Part shown: piece after piece, positions 24,468 through 32,942 of the stretch
Layout: every line of letters begins with the position of its first letter
How positions within the stretch are numbered: the first letter of the stretch is position 1
Source: an uncultured Lachnospiraceae bacterium
GTDB taxonomy: Bacteria > Bacillota > Clostridia > Lachnospirales > Lachnospiraceae
NCBI GenBank assembly: GCA_934309145.1
Contig: CAKRCW010000004.1
Span: forward strand, 1-64,000
Length of the DNA stretch: 64,000 nt
Direction of reading: 5' to 3'
Program-made: the position numbers and the translations under genes
The notes under the pieces: generated by a model
The model's input: only the letters and a program-made list of their open reading frames with translations
Told to the model about the DNA's origin: nothing
Databases searched by the model: none

Positions 24468-26942
24468 ATGGGCTCAGGACTTAGCATGGCCAGTGTAAAC
24501 AAAATAAAAGAATTGGCAAATGCAAGGGAGTATGGCCTGGCATTAGATATATTGGATAGTCAGGATTTAACCAAGTCTTTGAATCCACAGTTCTTGCGTT
24601 TGTGTGGAGAAATATACATATATAACAAGAGATATAAGGATGCAAGACATGTCCTTTTGATAGCACACAAGCTTGCACCTGAAGCCAAAAGAATTATATA
24701 TACTATCATGTTCCTGTATCTTAAGATGGGATATAAGAGTTTAGCCAAGCAGTATTACGATATGTATATGTTTGATGCTGACGAGAATGTTTTGGAAACA
24801 AAACAGGTTATGTATATATATAATAAGGCTAATAAAAATTCGGTGGACGATTTAGAAAAGTATATAGCACCAACATATTCTAACACTATGGATTATGAGT
24901 GGACATATGAAACTATTTTGCTATATCTCGTTCAGGGAAGAGATAAAGAGGCTGAAGGACTTATACAGATATATAGTGCTACATTTAAGGATAGTGAGCA
25001 CCATATCACTATTTGTGACATAGTTGATGGAAAAACTGATGTAGAAGCGTTGTATAATTCATTTGCAGATGAAGAATGTGCAGATGATGATTCTGAACAG
25101 GCTGCTGACAGGGAGTTAGAAGCAAAGCTTCTTGAAGTGGACGACCTTAGAATTAATCCGAGAGAACCAGAGATTGTTATTATGGTTGATGATAATGATG
25201 ATGACGAGATTGTGCCTAAGCGTAAGCTAAAAAAGATGCTTAAGGAACAGGAACGAAAGGAAAAGGAAGCTGAGGAAGAAAATACAGAAGAAAACGAAAA
25301 TGCAGATGTGAATCAGAATACAACTTCGGGTGATATATCGGACAATAGTAGTTCTGATACAGGCACACAAGAGGTTGAAGATAAAGTGACTGACGATGGT
25401 GAGACAGAAGGTAAAATGACAGATAACGATAAGACAGAAGAAGTTAATAATGATTTAGATGGTGCAGACTTGGTTGAAACGCAAGGGGATAGCGGGACTA
25501 CTAAGAGCAAGAAAAACTTTATTAAGAATATCTTTGCAAGGTCTAAGAAAAAAGAAAAATCTGTGGATGGCGATGAGGATACTCTTAAGGAGGATGAAGA
25601 GGCTGCTACTACCATAGAACAGGTTGAATCAGATGATGAGAAAACCAGGGAAGCGGAGAAGGAAGCCTATGAGGAAGCTAGAAATATTTTCTTTGGTGAT
25701 GACAGCGAGGAAGATAATTCAGATAAAGAATCTACGGAGAATGAATCTGCTAATGCAGAAGAGGTTTCAGAATCAACAGATGGGGATAATGATATGCGCG
25801 AGATACACATGAAAGAGCGCAATTCAATAAAAAAGCCTATTGTAACAGTTGACATGGGAGATGATGATTTCACTGCCGAGTCAGATACAATAGAGAATCT
25901 TCATGACAGTGAAGGCTTTGGTAATCCGTTTGATAGCATTGTTGCTACAAAGGGTGATGAAGCTGTGCCTTCTTATAAGGTTAAAAAGAGTATTTCATTT
26001 GAAAACGCCGAGCTTGCTGACGTGGGGGATGATGATGAATATGAAGTGGATGATTTTTCTTCTTTGAGTGAGGAAGAAGATGAGTTTGGTGAGATGAGGG
26101 TGATAGAGCCTGAGCCTGAGTTTGAAGAGGTTGAGGAAGAGCCGAAATCTGAGCCAGAACCTGAACTAGAAGAGGTTGAGCCAGAAGAAACTGAGGCAGA
26201 GGAAGAAGCCGAGACTGAGATTGAAGAAACTGAGCCAGAGGAAGAAGCCGAGACTGAGATTGAAGAATCCGAGCCAGAGGAAGAAGCCGAGACTGAGATT
26301 GAAGAATCTGAGCCAGAGGAAGAAGCCGAGACTGAGATTGAGATTGAAGAATCTGAGCCAGAGGAAGAAGCTGAGACTGAGATTGAAGAATTCGAGCCAG
26401 AGGAAGAAATCAAGCCGGAAATTGAGCCTGATGCAGTTGAACTAGAGGAAAAAATAGAGATAGAAATTGAACCAGAAGAGACTGAGGTAGAAGTTGAGGC
26501 AGAGGTTGAAGAAACTGAGCCAGGAATTGAAGAAACTGAGCCGGAGGAAATGCCATACTCTACATATAGTGAGCAGGAGATAGATTCCATGTTCAAGGTG
26601 CCTCCGAAGAAGAAATTAGATTATCCGGTATTCAAGTCTTCATTGTTCCCAGATTATCATAATGAGGATCAGGAGATAGAGAATAACTTTAGTGAGATAT
26701 TGCAAGAAGCACAGGATAAGATACATGAGAATATTCTTAAAGAAGAGGAAATGCAGCGTGAGGCGGAAGCTCTCCTTGCATCCCTTGGAATTGATTTAGG
26801 GAATATAACTGATACATCTGCCAATTTGGAAGATGTGAATGAGACATTTAACGATGGACCTTCAAGAGATGAGTTAAAAGCATCTTTAAAGATAAATTCA
26901 GTTCAGAGGGATGTGTTAAACAAACTGAAAGAATATAGATGA
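24468..26942 (+). CDS. TPR protein with long acidic repeat region
   Basis: 824 residues. Residues 1-200 are helix pairs of TPR type (for example RYKDARHVLLIAHKLAPEAKR and YKSLAKQYYDMYMFDA). Residues 205-700 are extremely acidic and low complexity, with tandem 13-residue units of the form EEEAETEIEESEP encoded by 39-base repeats at 26178-26432. The C-terminal 120 residues are again ordered and charged (DYPVFKSSLFPDYHNED and a LKASLKINSVQRDVLNKLKEYR end). No signal peptide or membrane helix, so cytoplasmic. ATG 24468 is preceded by a weak GAGGTGATG. Thirty-seven bases from the next gene. It could be a scaffold; no family assigned. Confidence 0.75.
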   Translation: MGSGLSMASVNKIKELANAREYGLALDILDSQDLTKSLNPQFLRLCGEIYIYNKRYKDARHVLLIAHKLAPEAKRIIYTIMFLYLKMGYKSLAKQYYDMYMFDADENVLETKQVMYIYNKANKNSVDDLEKYIAPTYSNTMDYEWTYETILLYLVQGRDKEAEGLIQIYSATFKDSEHHITICDIVDGKTDVEALYNSFADEECADDDSEQAADRELEAKLLEVDDLRINPREPEIVIMVDDNDDDEIVPKRKLKKMLKEQERKEKEAEEENTEENENADVNQNTTSGDISDNSSSDTGTQEVEDKVTDDGETEGKMTDNDKTEEVNNDLDGADLVETQGDSGTTKSKKNFIKNIFARSKKKEKSVDGDEDTLKEDEEAATTIEQVESDDEKTREAEKEAYEEARNIFFGDDSEEDNSDKESTENESANAEEVSESTDGDNDMREIHMKERNSIKKPIVTVDMGDDDFTAESDTIENLHDSEGFGNPFDSIVATKGDEAVPSYKVKKSISFENAELADVGDDDEYEVDDFSSLSEEEDEFGEMRVIEPEPEFEEVEEEPKSEPEPELEEVEPEETEAEEEAETEIEETEPEEEAETEIEESEPEEEAETEIEESEPEEEAETEIEIEESEPEEEAETEIEEFEPEEEIKPEIEPDAVELEEKIEIEIEPEETEVEVEAEVEETEPGIEETEPEEMPYSTYSEQEIDSMFKVPPKKKLDYPVFKSSLFPDYHNEDQEIENNFSEILQEAQDKIHENILKEEEMQREAEALLASLGIDLGNITDTSANLEDVNETFNDGPSRDELKASLKINSVQRDVLNKLKEYR
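26178..26432 (+). repeat. 39-bp in-frame tandem repeat, acidic 13-residue units
   Basis: Unit starts GAGCCAGAG occur at 26232, 26271, 26310, 26355 and 26394, spaced 39, 39, 45 and 39 bases, with a diverged unit at 26178. The 45-base step carries an extra GAGATT. Copies are nearly identical, which suggests recent slippage or unequal recombination, so copy number may vary between strains. The frame is kept throughout. Confidence 0.9.
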
Positions 26943-26979
26943 TTTGACGAGAAGGCGTTACTGAAAGGAGGCAAAACTA

Positions 26980-29787
26980 GTGGCGATAGATCAAAGAGAA
27001 GCGTTGATTGCTGCCGTTAGAGCACAGGTTGAAAAAGAGAAAGCTGCAAAAGCTGCCAAGTTAAAAAAAGAGCAGGAAGCTATGGCTATGTCTGGTAACA
27101 ATGATGTTAAGACAAATGCTGCCGAATCTAAACCTAAGCATAAGACTCTGTCAGCAGAGGATATTGCTAAGATTGAAGAGAAGAAGAGACGTAAGCATGC
27201 TGCTGAGATGGGCATTGAGCTTGATGAACCTGTAGAGGAGAAGGCTGTGGATAATACTACAGCTGAAAAGGTAAGTGATGATTCTGCTAAGATAGTGGAG
27301 AAAAAGACAGAAAAGAAAGAAGAAAAGAAAGAGGGACTTGGAATGAGTGTCGGTATACAGGCTGACAAGTCGGGCAAGTCTCTGAATAATCCAGTTGGTA
27401 AGGGTGGGTTAAACGATAAAACATCAACTGGTGGTCTCGGCACAACGTTAGGAGGCGGATTGTCGGGAGGTGGATTGACAGGAAGCGGATTGTCAGGAAG
27501 TAAGTCTGGTGGTGGTCTTGGTCTTGATATCAACATCGGAAAAACTGATAAGAAGGATAATAAGCCTGTTGATGAAAAGGAAAGATTACGTCCTACAAAG
27601 CTTGATACAGCATCAGGAGATGTTAGGATTATAGAGGATAATGATAAGGAAGAAGATGTATTATCATTTTCAAGTGATGGAAATACTAAGGTATTTTCAG
27701 AAGGCGTTAAATGGCAGGAAAGTGAGAAATCTGTTGCTAAAACTGGCAATAAGGATGATATTGTTAATATTGTACCTAACAGAGTTACACCGACTAATGA
27801 TGTTAAGAGCATGTACGATTTAGGTGATGACGATGATTCTCTTGGAGCTGAGCTTTCAAGATTTGCAAGTTTTGAGGATGATGGAAAGACTGAGTCTAAG
27901 GAAAAAGAGGCAGAAGTCAAGAAAGCAGAGGCAGAGGCTAAGAAAAAGGCGGATATTGAAGCTACAAGAAAGAAAGCTATATCTGAGGAGGCTAAGCGTA
28001 AGGCTGAGGCTGAAGCAGAAAAGAAGAAAGCTGCCGCAGAGGCTGCTCTTAAGAAAGAAGAAGCCAGACGTAAGAAGTTTGAAGAAGCTGAGAGACGTGC
28101 AAATGAGCAGGAACGAAGAATTGCTGAAGCTGAAGCTAAAAAACGTGCCGCAGAAGCTGCTCGTAAGAGAGCTGAAGAGGCAGAGGCTAAGCGCATAGCA
28201 GAGGAAGAAAAGAAGAAGAAGCTTGCTGAGGAGCGTGCAAAGGCTGCTGAGGAAGCACGTAAGAAAGCTGAAGAAGAAGCCAGAGCAAAGGCAAAAGAAG
28301 AAGCTTTAAAGAAGGTAGAGGAAGCTAAACGAAAGGCTGAAGAGGCCGCTAAGGTTCTTGAGGAAGCAAAGAAGGCTGAGGAAGCAGCAACTAAGAAAGC
28401 TGAAGAAAATCGTAAGAGAATAGAAGAAGAGACAGCAAAGAAGGCTGCCGAGGAGGCTAAGCGTAAGGCTGAGGAAGAGGCAAAGAAGGCTGCTGAGGAG
28501 GCTAAGCGTAAGGCTGAGGAAGAGGCAGCAAAGAAGGCTGCTGAGGAGGCAGCAAAGAAGAAGGCTGCCGAGGAAGCGAGAAAGAAAGCTGAGGCTGAGG
28601 CGAGAAAGAAGGCTGAGGAAGAGGCAAAGAAGGCTGCCGAGGAGGCACGCAAGAAGGCTGAGGAAGCAATGCGTATTCTTGAGGAGGCAAAGAAAGCCGA
28701 GGAAGAAGCATTAAAGAGAGCTGAAGAAACTAAGAAGAAAGCTGAGGAAGAGGCAAAGAAGGCTGCTGAGGAAGCAGCAAAGAAGGCTGTTGAGGAAGAA
28801 AAGGCTCGTAAGAAGGCTGAGGAAGAGGCGAAGAAGGCCGCCGAGGAGGCAAAGAAGGCTGCCGCTGCTGAAGAGGCAAAGAAAGCCGAGGAGGCAAAGA
28901 AGGCTGCCGCTGCTGAAGAGGCTCGTAAAAAAGCTGAGGAAGAGTCTAAGAAGGTTGAAGAAGAGGCACGCAAGAAGGCTGAGGAAGCAAGAAAGCTCTT
29001 AGAGGAAGCAAGGGCTGCCGAAGAAGCTGCTCTTAAGGCTGCTGAGGAGGCTGACCAGATTAAGATAGATTTGACACAGCCTACAGGTGATGGCAAACTT
29101 CCGCTTGCTGCATACTACCTTGAGAAGTATACTAAGATTGCGTCTAAGGGTGCAGATGTTATATCAATGTTCAATGATATAGCTAACAATACAGATAAAT
29201 CAAGAAATGTTGTATTACTTGGAGACCATGGATTTGGTTTGACTGTATTTGGTGAAGATTTCGCCCGCAGCTTCTACGATATGGGAATATGTAAGGAAAA
29301 AACACTTGCTAAGATAAAGGCCCAGGCATTGAATAAGGTTAAGCTTGCAGATGCAATGGCTAAGCTTAAGGGTGGCTGCATGGTAGTTGAGAATGCAGGA
29401 CTTATTACACCTGACCGTATGAAAGAGCTTGATGAGCTTACTGTTAAGAATGATGTAGTAGTTATTCTTACAGGTGAGGCTGGTTCTATTAACAGATTAT
29501 TTGACAGTGCTTCATCTGTTGCAGATAATTATGGACATCGTCTTGATGTATGTGGTCTTGAGAATGCTGATATGATAGCAATAGCTAAGAGCTATATCAG
29601 TCAGAGAGGCTTCAAGAGCGATGATTCTGTAGATGGTGCTGTAAGAGGTATGCTTATGGCAATGGAATCAGGTAACATTGACAGAATGCTTAAGGCTGTT
29701 GATGATGCTATGCTTAAGTGTGAGAGCAGAGAAAAGGCTAAGGGCAAGGAAGGCAAGAAATATTTGCTATCTGAAGATTTCAAATAA
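26980..29787 (+). CDS. Long coiled-coil protein with degenerate CbxX-like AAA+ domain
   Basis: 935 residues. Residues 1-40 are a basic helix (Ala/Lys/Glu); 150-190 is Gly-rich (GGGLSGGGLTGSGLSGS); about 306-690 is an uninterrupted helix of KAEEEAKKAAEEA-type repeats, TolA-like or single-alpha-helix-like. The C-terminal 230 residues follow the CbxX/CbbX AAA+ plan (sensor region VVVILTGEAGSINRLFDS, lid around SGNIDRMLKAVDDAM), but the P-loop reads GDHGFGLT (748-755) with Leu in place of Lys, and Walker B reads CMVVENAG with Glu-Asn in place of Asp-Glu. It is therefore probably not an ATPase. GTG 26980 follows AAAGGAGG. MreB is the next gene. Confidence 0.8.
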   Translation: MAIDQREALIAAVRAQVEKEKAAKAAKLKKEQEAMAMSGNNDVKTNAAESKPKHKTLSAEDIAKIEEKKRRKHAAEMGIELDEPVEEKAVDNTTAEKVSDDSAKIVEKKTEKKEEKKEGLGMSVGIQADKSGKSLNNPVGKGGLNDKTSTGGLGTTLGGGLSGGGLTGSGLSGSKSGGGLGLDINIGKTDKKDNKPVDEKERLRPTKLDTASGDVRIIEDNDKEEDVLSFSSDGNTKVFSEGVKWQESEKSVAKTGNKDDIVNIVPNRVTPTNDVKSMYDLGDDDDSLGAELSRFASFEDDGKTESKEKEAEVKKAEAEAKKKADIEATRKKAISEEAKRKAEAEAEKKKAAAEAALKKEEARRKKFEEAERRANEQERRIAEAEAKKRAAEAARKRAEEAEAKRIAEEEKKKKLAEERAKAAEEARKKAEEEARAKAKEEALKKVEEAKRKAEEAAKVLEEAKKAEEAATKKAEENRKRIEEETAKKAAEEAKRKAEEEAKKAAEEAKRKAEEEAAKKAAEEAAKKKAAEEARKKAEAEARKKAEEEAKKAAEEARKKAEEAMRILEEAKKAEEEALKRAEETKKKAEEEAKKAAEEAAKKAVEEEKARKKAEEEAKKAAEEAKKAAAAEEAKKAEEAKKAAAAEEARKKAEEESKKVEEEARKKAEEARKLLEEARAAEEAALKAAEEADQIKIDLTQPTGDGKLPLAAYYLEKYTKIASKGADVISMFNDIANNTDKSRNVVLLGDHGFGLTVFGEDFARSFYDMGICKEKTLAKIKAQALNKVKLADAMAKLKGGCMVVENAGLITPDRMKELDELTVKNDVVVILTGEAGSINRLFDSASSVADNYGHRLDVCGLENADMIAIAKSYISQRGFKSDDSVDGAVRGMLMAMESGNIDRMLKAVDDAMLKCESREKAKGKEGKKYLLSEDFK
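27899..29058 (+). repeat. Repetitive Ala-Glu-Lys helix-coding region
   Basis: About 1.1 kb in which GCTGAGGAAGAGGCAAAGAA-like blocks recur with small changes, in frame, coding the Ala/Glu/Lys helix. Repeat lengths are irregular. The low complexity leaves a long open frame on the opposite strand that should not be called as a gene. Confidence 0.85.
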
Positions 29788-29801
29788 AGATTGAAAAAAG
29801 T

Positions 29802-29850
29802 AGTGCTGATGTTTATAATCAAGTGTGATATAACATTAGCACTATTTTTG
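29802..29850 (+). terminator. Intrinsic terminator between the coiled-coil gene and mreB
   Basis: Twelve-pair stem AGTGCTGATGTT (29802-29813) with AACATTAGCACT (29832-29843), one G-T pair, followed by ATTTTTG. Only 31 bases remain before the mreB start codon, with no convincing promoter in them, so it may reduce rather than abolish read-through into mreB. Confidence 0.8.
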
Positions 29851-29880
29851 TGCAATACTTTACGATAAAGGGGAATTAAC

Positions 29881-30876
29881 GTGGTTAATATCGATATAGG
29901 CATAGATCTTGGAACGTGCAATACAGTAATATACATAAAGGACAAGGGCATTGTTGTTAATCAGCCGTCTGTTGTAGCATATGAGGTTCGTGGCAAAAAG
30001 GTAATTGCGGTTGGAAGTAAGGCAAAGAAAATGCTTGGCAAGACACCTGATGGAATAGAGGTAACTAAGCCTATATATCAGGGAGTAATATCAGACTATA
30101 CACTCACTGAACGTATGCTTAAGGCATATGTTAAAAATGCTATGGATAAGAGAAGAATATGGGGCAGACCAAGTATTTGCGTCTGTGTTCCAAGCGGGGT
30201 TACTGAAGTTGAAAAACGGGCTGTAGAAGATGCTGTTTACAGGACAGGTGCAAAGAAGGTATATATATTAGAAGAGCCTTTTGCAGCTGCTATTGGTGCA
30301 AATGTAGATATTGATTCACCTGTTGGACATATGATAGTTGACATAGGTGGAGGTACTACAGATATCGCCATAATCTCTAAGGGTGGAATCAGGGAGAGCA
30401 GATCTATTAAGATTGCAGGAGACGAATTTGATGAGGCAATAATAAGATATCTCAGAAAGAGACATAACATTCTAATTGGAAATGTGTCTGCTGAACAGTT
30501 GAAATTTGATATAGGTTCAGTGTTTCCGAGAGAAAAGGATGCTGTTGGATATGCCAAGGGTAAAGAGCTTGTCAGAGGACTCCCTACAAAGGTTGCTGTC
30601 AAGTCATCTGAGATGATAGAAGCATTGCAGGAGGCAAGTGACCAGATAATTGATGCAATACGAAATACATTAGAAACTGCACCACCAGAATTTGTATCTG
30701 ATATTGCTGAGAATGGAATAATTCTTACTGGTGGTGGAAGCAGGATATTTGGCATGGCAAAGCTGATACAGGAGAGAACAGGTGTAAAGGCTGTTATGAT
30801 TGATAATCCTGAGCAGGTTGTTGCCATGGGTGCTGGAACTGCCAGAAATTATATAAGAGAGCCTGTTTCAGAGTAA
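29881..30876 (+). CDS. mreB: MreB-family actin-like cell-shape protein
   Basis: 331 residues. The actin-fold motifs are all there: phosphate-1 IGIDLGTCNTVIYIKDKGIV, connect motif VPSGVTEVEKRAVEDA, phosphate-2 MIVDIGGGTTDIAIIS, and adenosine motif GIILTGGGSRIFGM. MreB filaments at the membrane guide wall synthesis enzymes. mreC and mreD do not follow, so it is a stand-alone MreB or Mbl-type paralog. GTG 29881 is preceded by AAAGGGG. It has no N-terminal amphipathic extension. Upstream are the coiled-coil/AAA+ and TPR proteins; downstream after 25 bases is a radical SAM gene. Confidence 0.9.
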   Translation: MVNIDIGIDLGTCNTVIYIKDKGIVVNQPSVVAYEVRGKKVIAVGSKAKKMLGKTPDGIEVTKPIYQGVISDYTLTERMLKAYVKNAMDKRRIWGRPSICVCVPSGVTEVEKRAVEDAVYRTGAKKVYILEEPFAAAIGANVDIDSPVGHMIVDIGGGTTDIAIISKGGIRESRSIKIAGDEFDEAIIRYLRKRHNILIGNVSAEQLKFDIGSVFPREKDAVGYAKGKELVRGLPTKVAVKSSEMIEALQEASDQIIDAIRNTLETAPPEFVSDIAENGIILTGGGSRIFGMAKLIQERTGVKAVMIDNPEQVVAMGAGTARNYIREPVSE

Positions 30877-30901
30877 ATAGACTTACGGATGAGAGTGTGA
30901 C

Positions 30902-32836
30902 ATGGGTAAGATTAATTATGAATATGATGATAGATTTCTTCCGGTTAATGCAGAAGAAATGAGAAGAAAAGGATGGGAGCAGGCAGATTTTGTATATGTT
31001 ATAGGAGATGCTTATGTTGACCATCCATCATTCGGACATGCGATAATAAGTCGTATGCTTGAATTATATGGATATAAGGTGGCTATTATATCACAGCCGG
31101 ATTGGAAAAATCCTGACAGCATAACCATATATGGACGACCAAGACTTGGTTTTTTGGTGTGTGCAGGCAATATGGATTCTATGGTTAATCACTATGCTGT
31201 TTCCAAGAAAAGAAGAAAAAATGATGCGTATACACCGGGTGGCGAGATGGGTAAAAGACCTGATTATGCCACTATTGTGTATTGCAACCTGATAAAAAGA
31301 ACATATAAGGATGTGCCTATAATAATAGGTGGAATAGAGGCGAGCCTCAGACGGCTGGCACACTACGATTATTGGTCTAATAAGCTTAAACATTCTATAT
31401 TGATAGATTCACAGGCTGACATACTGATATATGGAATGGGTGAGCGGGCTATAATTGATATAGCTGAGGCTTTAGATGCAGGGATTGATGTACATGACAT
31501 AACTTATGTTGATGGAACTGTTTTTCGTATAAAGGATATAGATAGTCTGGAAAAGCATATAGAGTTGCCTGACTATGATGCCATGGCTGCTGATAAACTA
31601 AAGTATGCTGAGAGTTTTAAAATACAATATGACAACACAGATCATATAACTGCGTCCATACTTACTGAAAAATATAACGATCATTCATATGTTGTCCAGA
31701 ATCCACCAGCGGCTCCACTTACAGAGGAAGAGATGGACAGAGTTTACTCACTTGAGTATACGAGGACATATCATCCAAGCTATAAAGCATTAGGTGGAGT
31801 GCCTGCGATAGAAGAGGTTAAGTTTTCGCTGGTCAGCAACAGGGGGTGCTTTGGAGGATGCAGCTTTTGTGCTTTGACATTTCATCAGGGAAGATGTCTG
31901 CAAACGAGAAGCAAACAGTCTATCATAGATGAGGCAAAGCTTATGATAAAGGATACTGATTTTAAAGGTTATATACATGATGTTGGTGGCCCTACAGCTA
32001 ATTTCAGACATAAAGCCTGTGCTAAACAGGAAAAATATGGTGTTTGTAAGGACAGGCAATGTCTATTTCCTAAACCATGCCCTAATTTAAGAGTTGAACA
32101 CCGCGATTATCTGGAACTATTAAGACAGTTAAGAAAGCTTCCTGGAGTGAAGAAAGTATTTATAAGGTCGGGTATAAGATTTGACTACCTTTTGGCAGAT
32201 GATGATGACACATTTTTCAGAGAGCTGTGTCAGTATCATGTGAGCGGACAACTAAAGGTTGCCCCAGAGCATGTATCGGACAATGTTTTACGTCTTATGG
32301 GCAAACCTGAAAATTCAGTGTTTGAGGAGTTTTGCACAAAGTACAAGAAGATAAATGAAAAGCTTGGACTTAAGCAATACATGGTTCCGTATCTCATGTC
32401 GTCACATCCGGGTTCAACAATGAAGGATGCTGTTAAGCTGGCTGAGTATTTAAGAGATTTGGGATATATGCCTGAACAGGTACAGGATTTTTATCCGACA
32501 CCATCCACAATATCAACATGTATGTACTATACAGGGGTAGATCCTAGAAATATGAAACCTGTTTATGTCCCTACATCACCGCACGAGAAGGCTATGCAGA
32601 GGGCACTTATTCAATACAGAAATCCTGATAATTATGAATTAGTCAGTGAGGCACTTCATATGGCACACAGAACTGACCTGATAGGATTTGATGCAAAGTG
32701 CCTTATACGTCCTAGAAAAATGGATGGAAAGACATACAACAGAGGTGATAAGAGTACAATTAACCCCAAAAAGGAAAATTCTTATAAATCAGGCAAAAAA
32801 ACTATAAGAAATGTTCACAAAAAGAAGAAAAAGTAA
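30902..32836 (+). CDS. YgiQ family (UPF0313) radical SAM protein
   Basis: 644 residues. An N-terminal B12-binding-like domain starts ADFVYVIGDAYVDHPSFGHA; the radical SAM domain carries Cys316, Cys320 and Cys323 in RGCFGGCSFCALTFHQGR, ligands of the [4Fe-4S] cluster that cleaves S-adenosylmethionine. A second Cys cluster follows near CKDRQCLFPKPCPN. The C-terminus is a very basic tail (KKKKK) that could bind nucleic acid. The reaction of the family is not established. GAGAGTGTGAC precedes ATG 30902. Probably co-transcribed with mreB, without obvious functional link. Confidence 0.88.
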   Translation: MGKINYEYDDRFLPVNAEEMRRKGWEQADFVYVIGDAYVDHPSFGHAIISRMLELYGYKVAIISQPDWKNPDSITIYGRPRLGFLVCAGNMDSMVNHYAVSKKRRKNDAYTPGGEMGKRPDYATIVYCNLIKRTYKDVPIIIGGIEASLRRLAHYDYWSNKLKHSILIDSQADILIYGMGERAIIDIAEALDAGIDVHDITYVDGTVFRIKDIDSLEKHIELPDYDAMAADKLKYAESFKIQYDNTDHITASILTEKYNDHSYVVQNPPAAPLTEEEMDRVYSLEYTRTYHPSYKALGGVPAIEEVKFSLVSNRGCFGGCSFCALTFHQGRCLQTRSKQSIIDEAKLMIKDTDFKGYIHDVGGPTANFRHKACAKQEKYGVCKDRQCLFPKPCPNLRVEHRDYLELLRQLRKLPGVKKVFIRSGIRFDYLLADDDDTFFRELCQYHVSGQLKVAPEHVSDNVLRLMGKPENSVFEEFCTKYKKINEKLGLKQYMVPYLMSSHPGSTMKDAVKLAEYLRDLGYMPEQVQDFYPTPSTISTCMYYTGVDPRNMKPVYVPTSPHEKAMQRALIQYRNPDNYELVSEALHMAHRTDLIGFDAKCLIRPRKMDGKTYNRGDKSTINPKKENSYKSGKKTIRNVHKKKKK

Positions 32837-32848
32837 AGATGTATAATA

Positions 32849-32877
32849 TTGCGAAACAAATTAAAATATGGTATCAT
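32849..32877 (+). promoter_or_regulatory. Candidate promoter of the butyryl-CoA operon
   Basis: TTGCGA (32849-32854) and TATCAT (32872-32877) with a 17-base spacer just after the radical SAM gene. The start would fall near 32884, leaving a leader of about 59 bases before thlA. No terminator is seen between, so read-through is also possible. Confidence 0.6.
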
Positions 32878-32942
32878 ACATCTAAGAGTGTCGAGAAGTT
32901 CCTAGTCTTGGCATAAAAAATGAAATGGAGGAAATTTATATC

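Noticed and set aside
25973..26596. Ser-rich open frame antisense to the acidic repeats
   Set aside because: Arises from reading GAG/GAA-rich repeats backwards; no ribosome binding site.
27899..29058. Possible CRISPR or satellite array
   Set aside because: Repeats are in frame, irregular, without spacers, and encode a continuous helix.
26991..29096. 701-codon open frame antisense to the coiled-coil gene
   Set aside because: Mirror image of the Ala/Glu/Lys repeat; Ser/Ala-rich with no start signal, and the sense frame has a clear AAAGGAGG site and a folded C-terminal domain.
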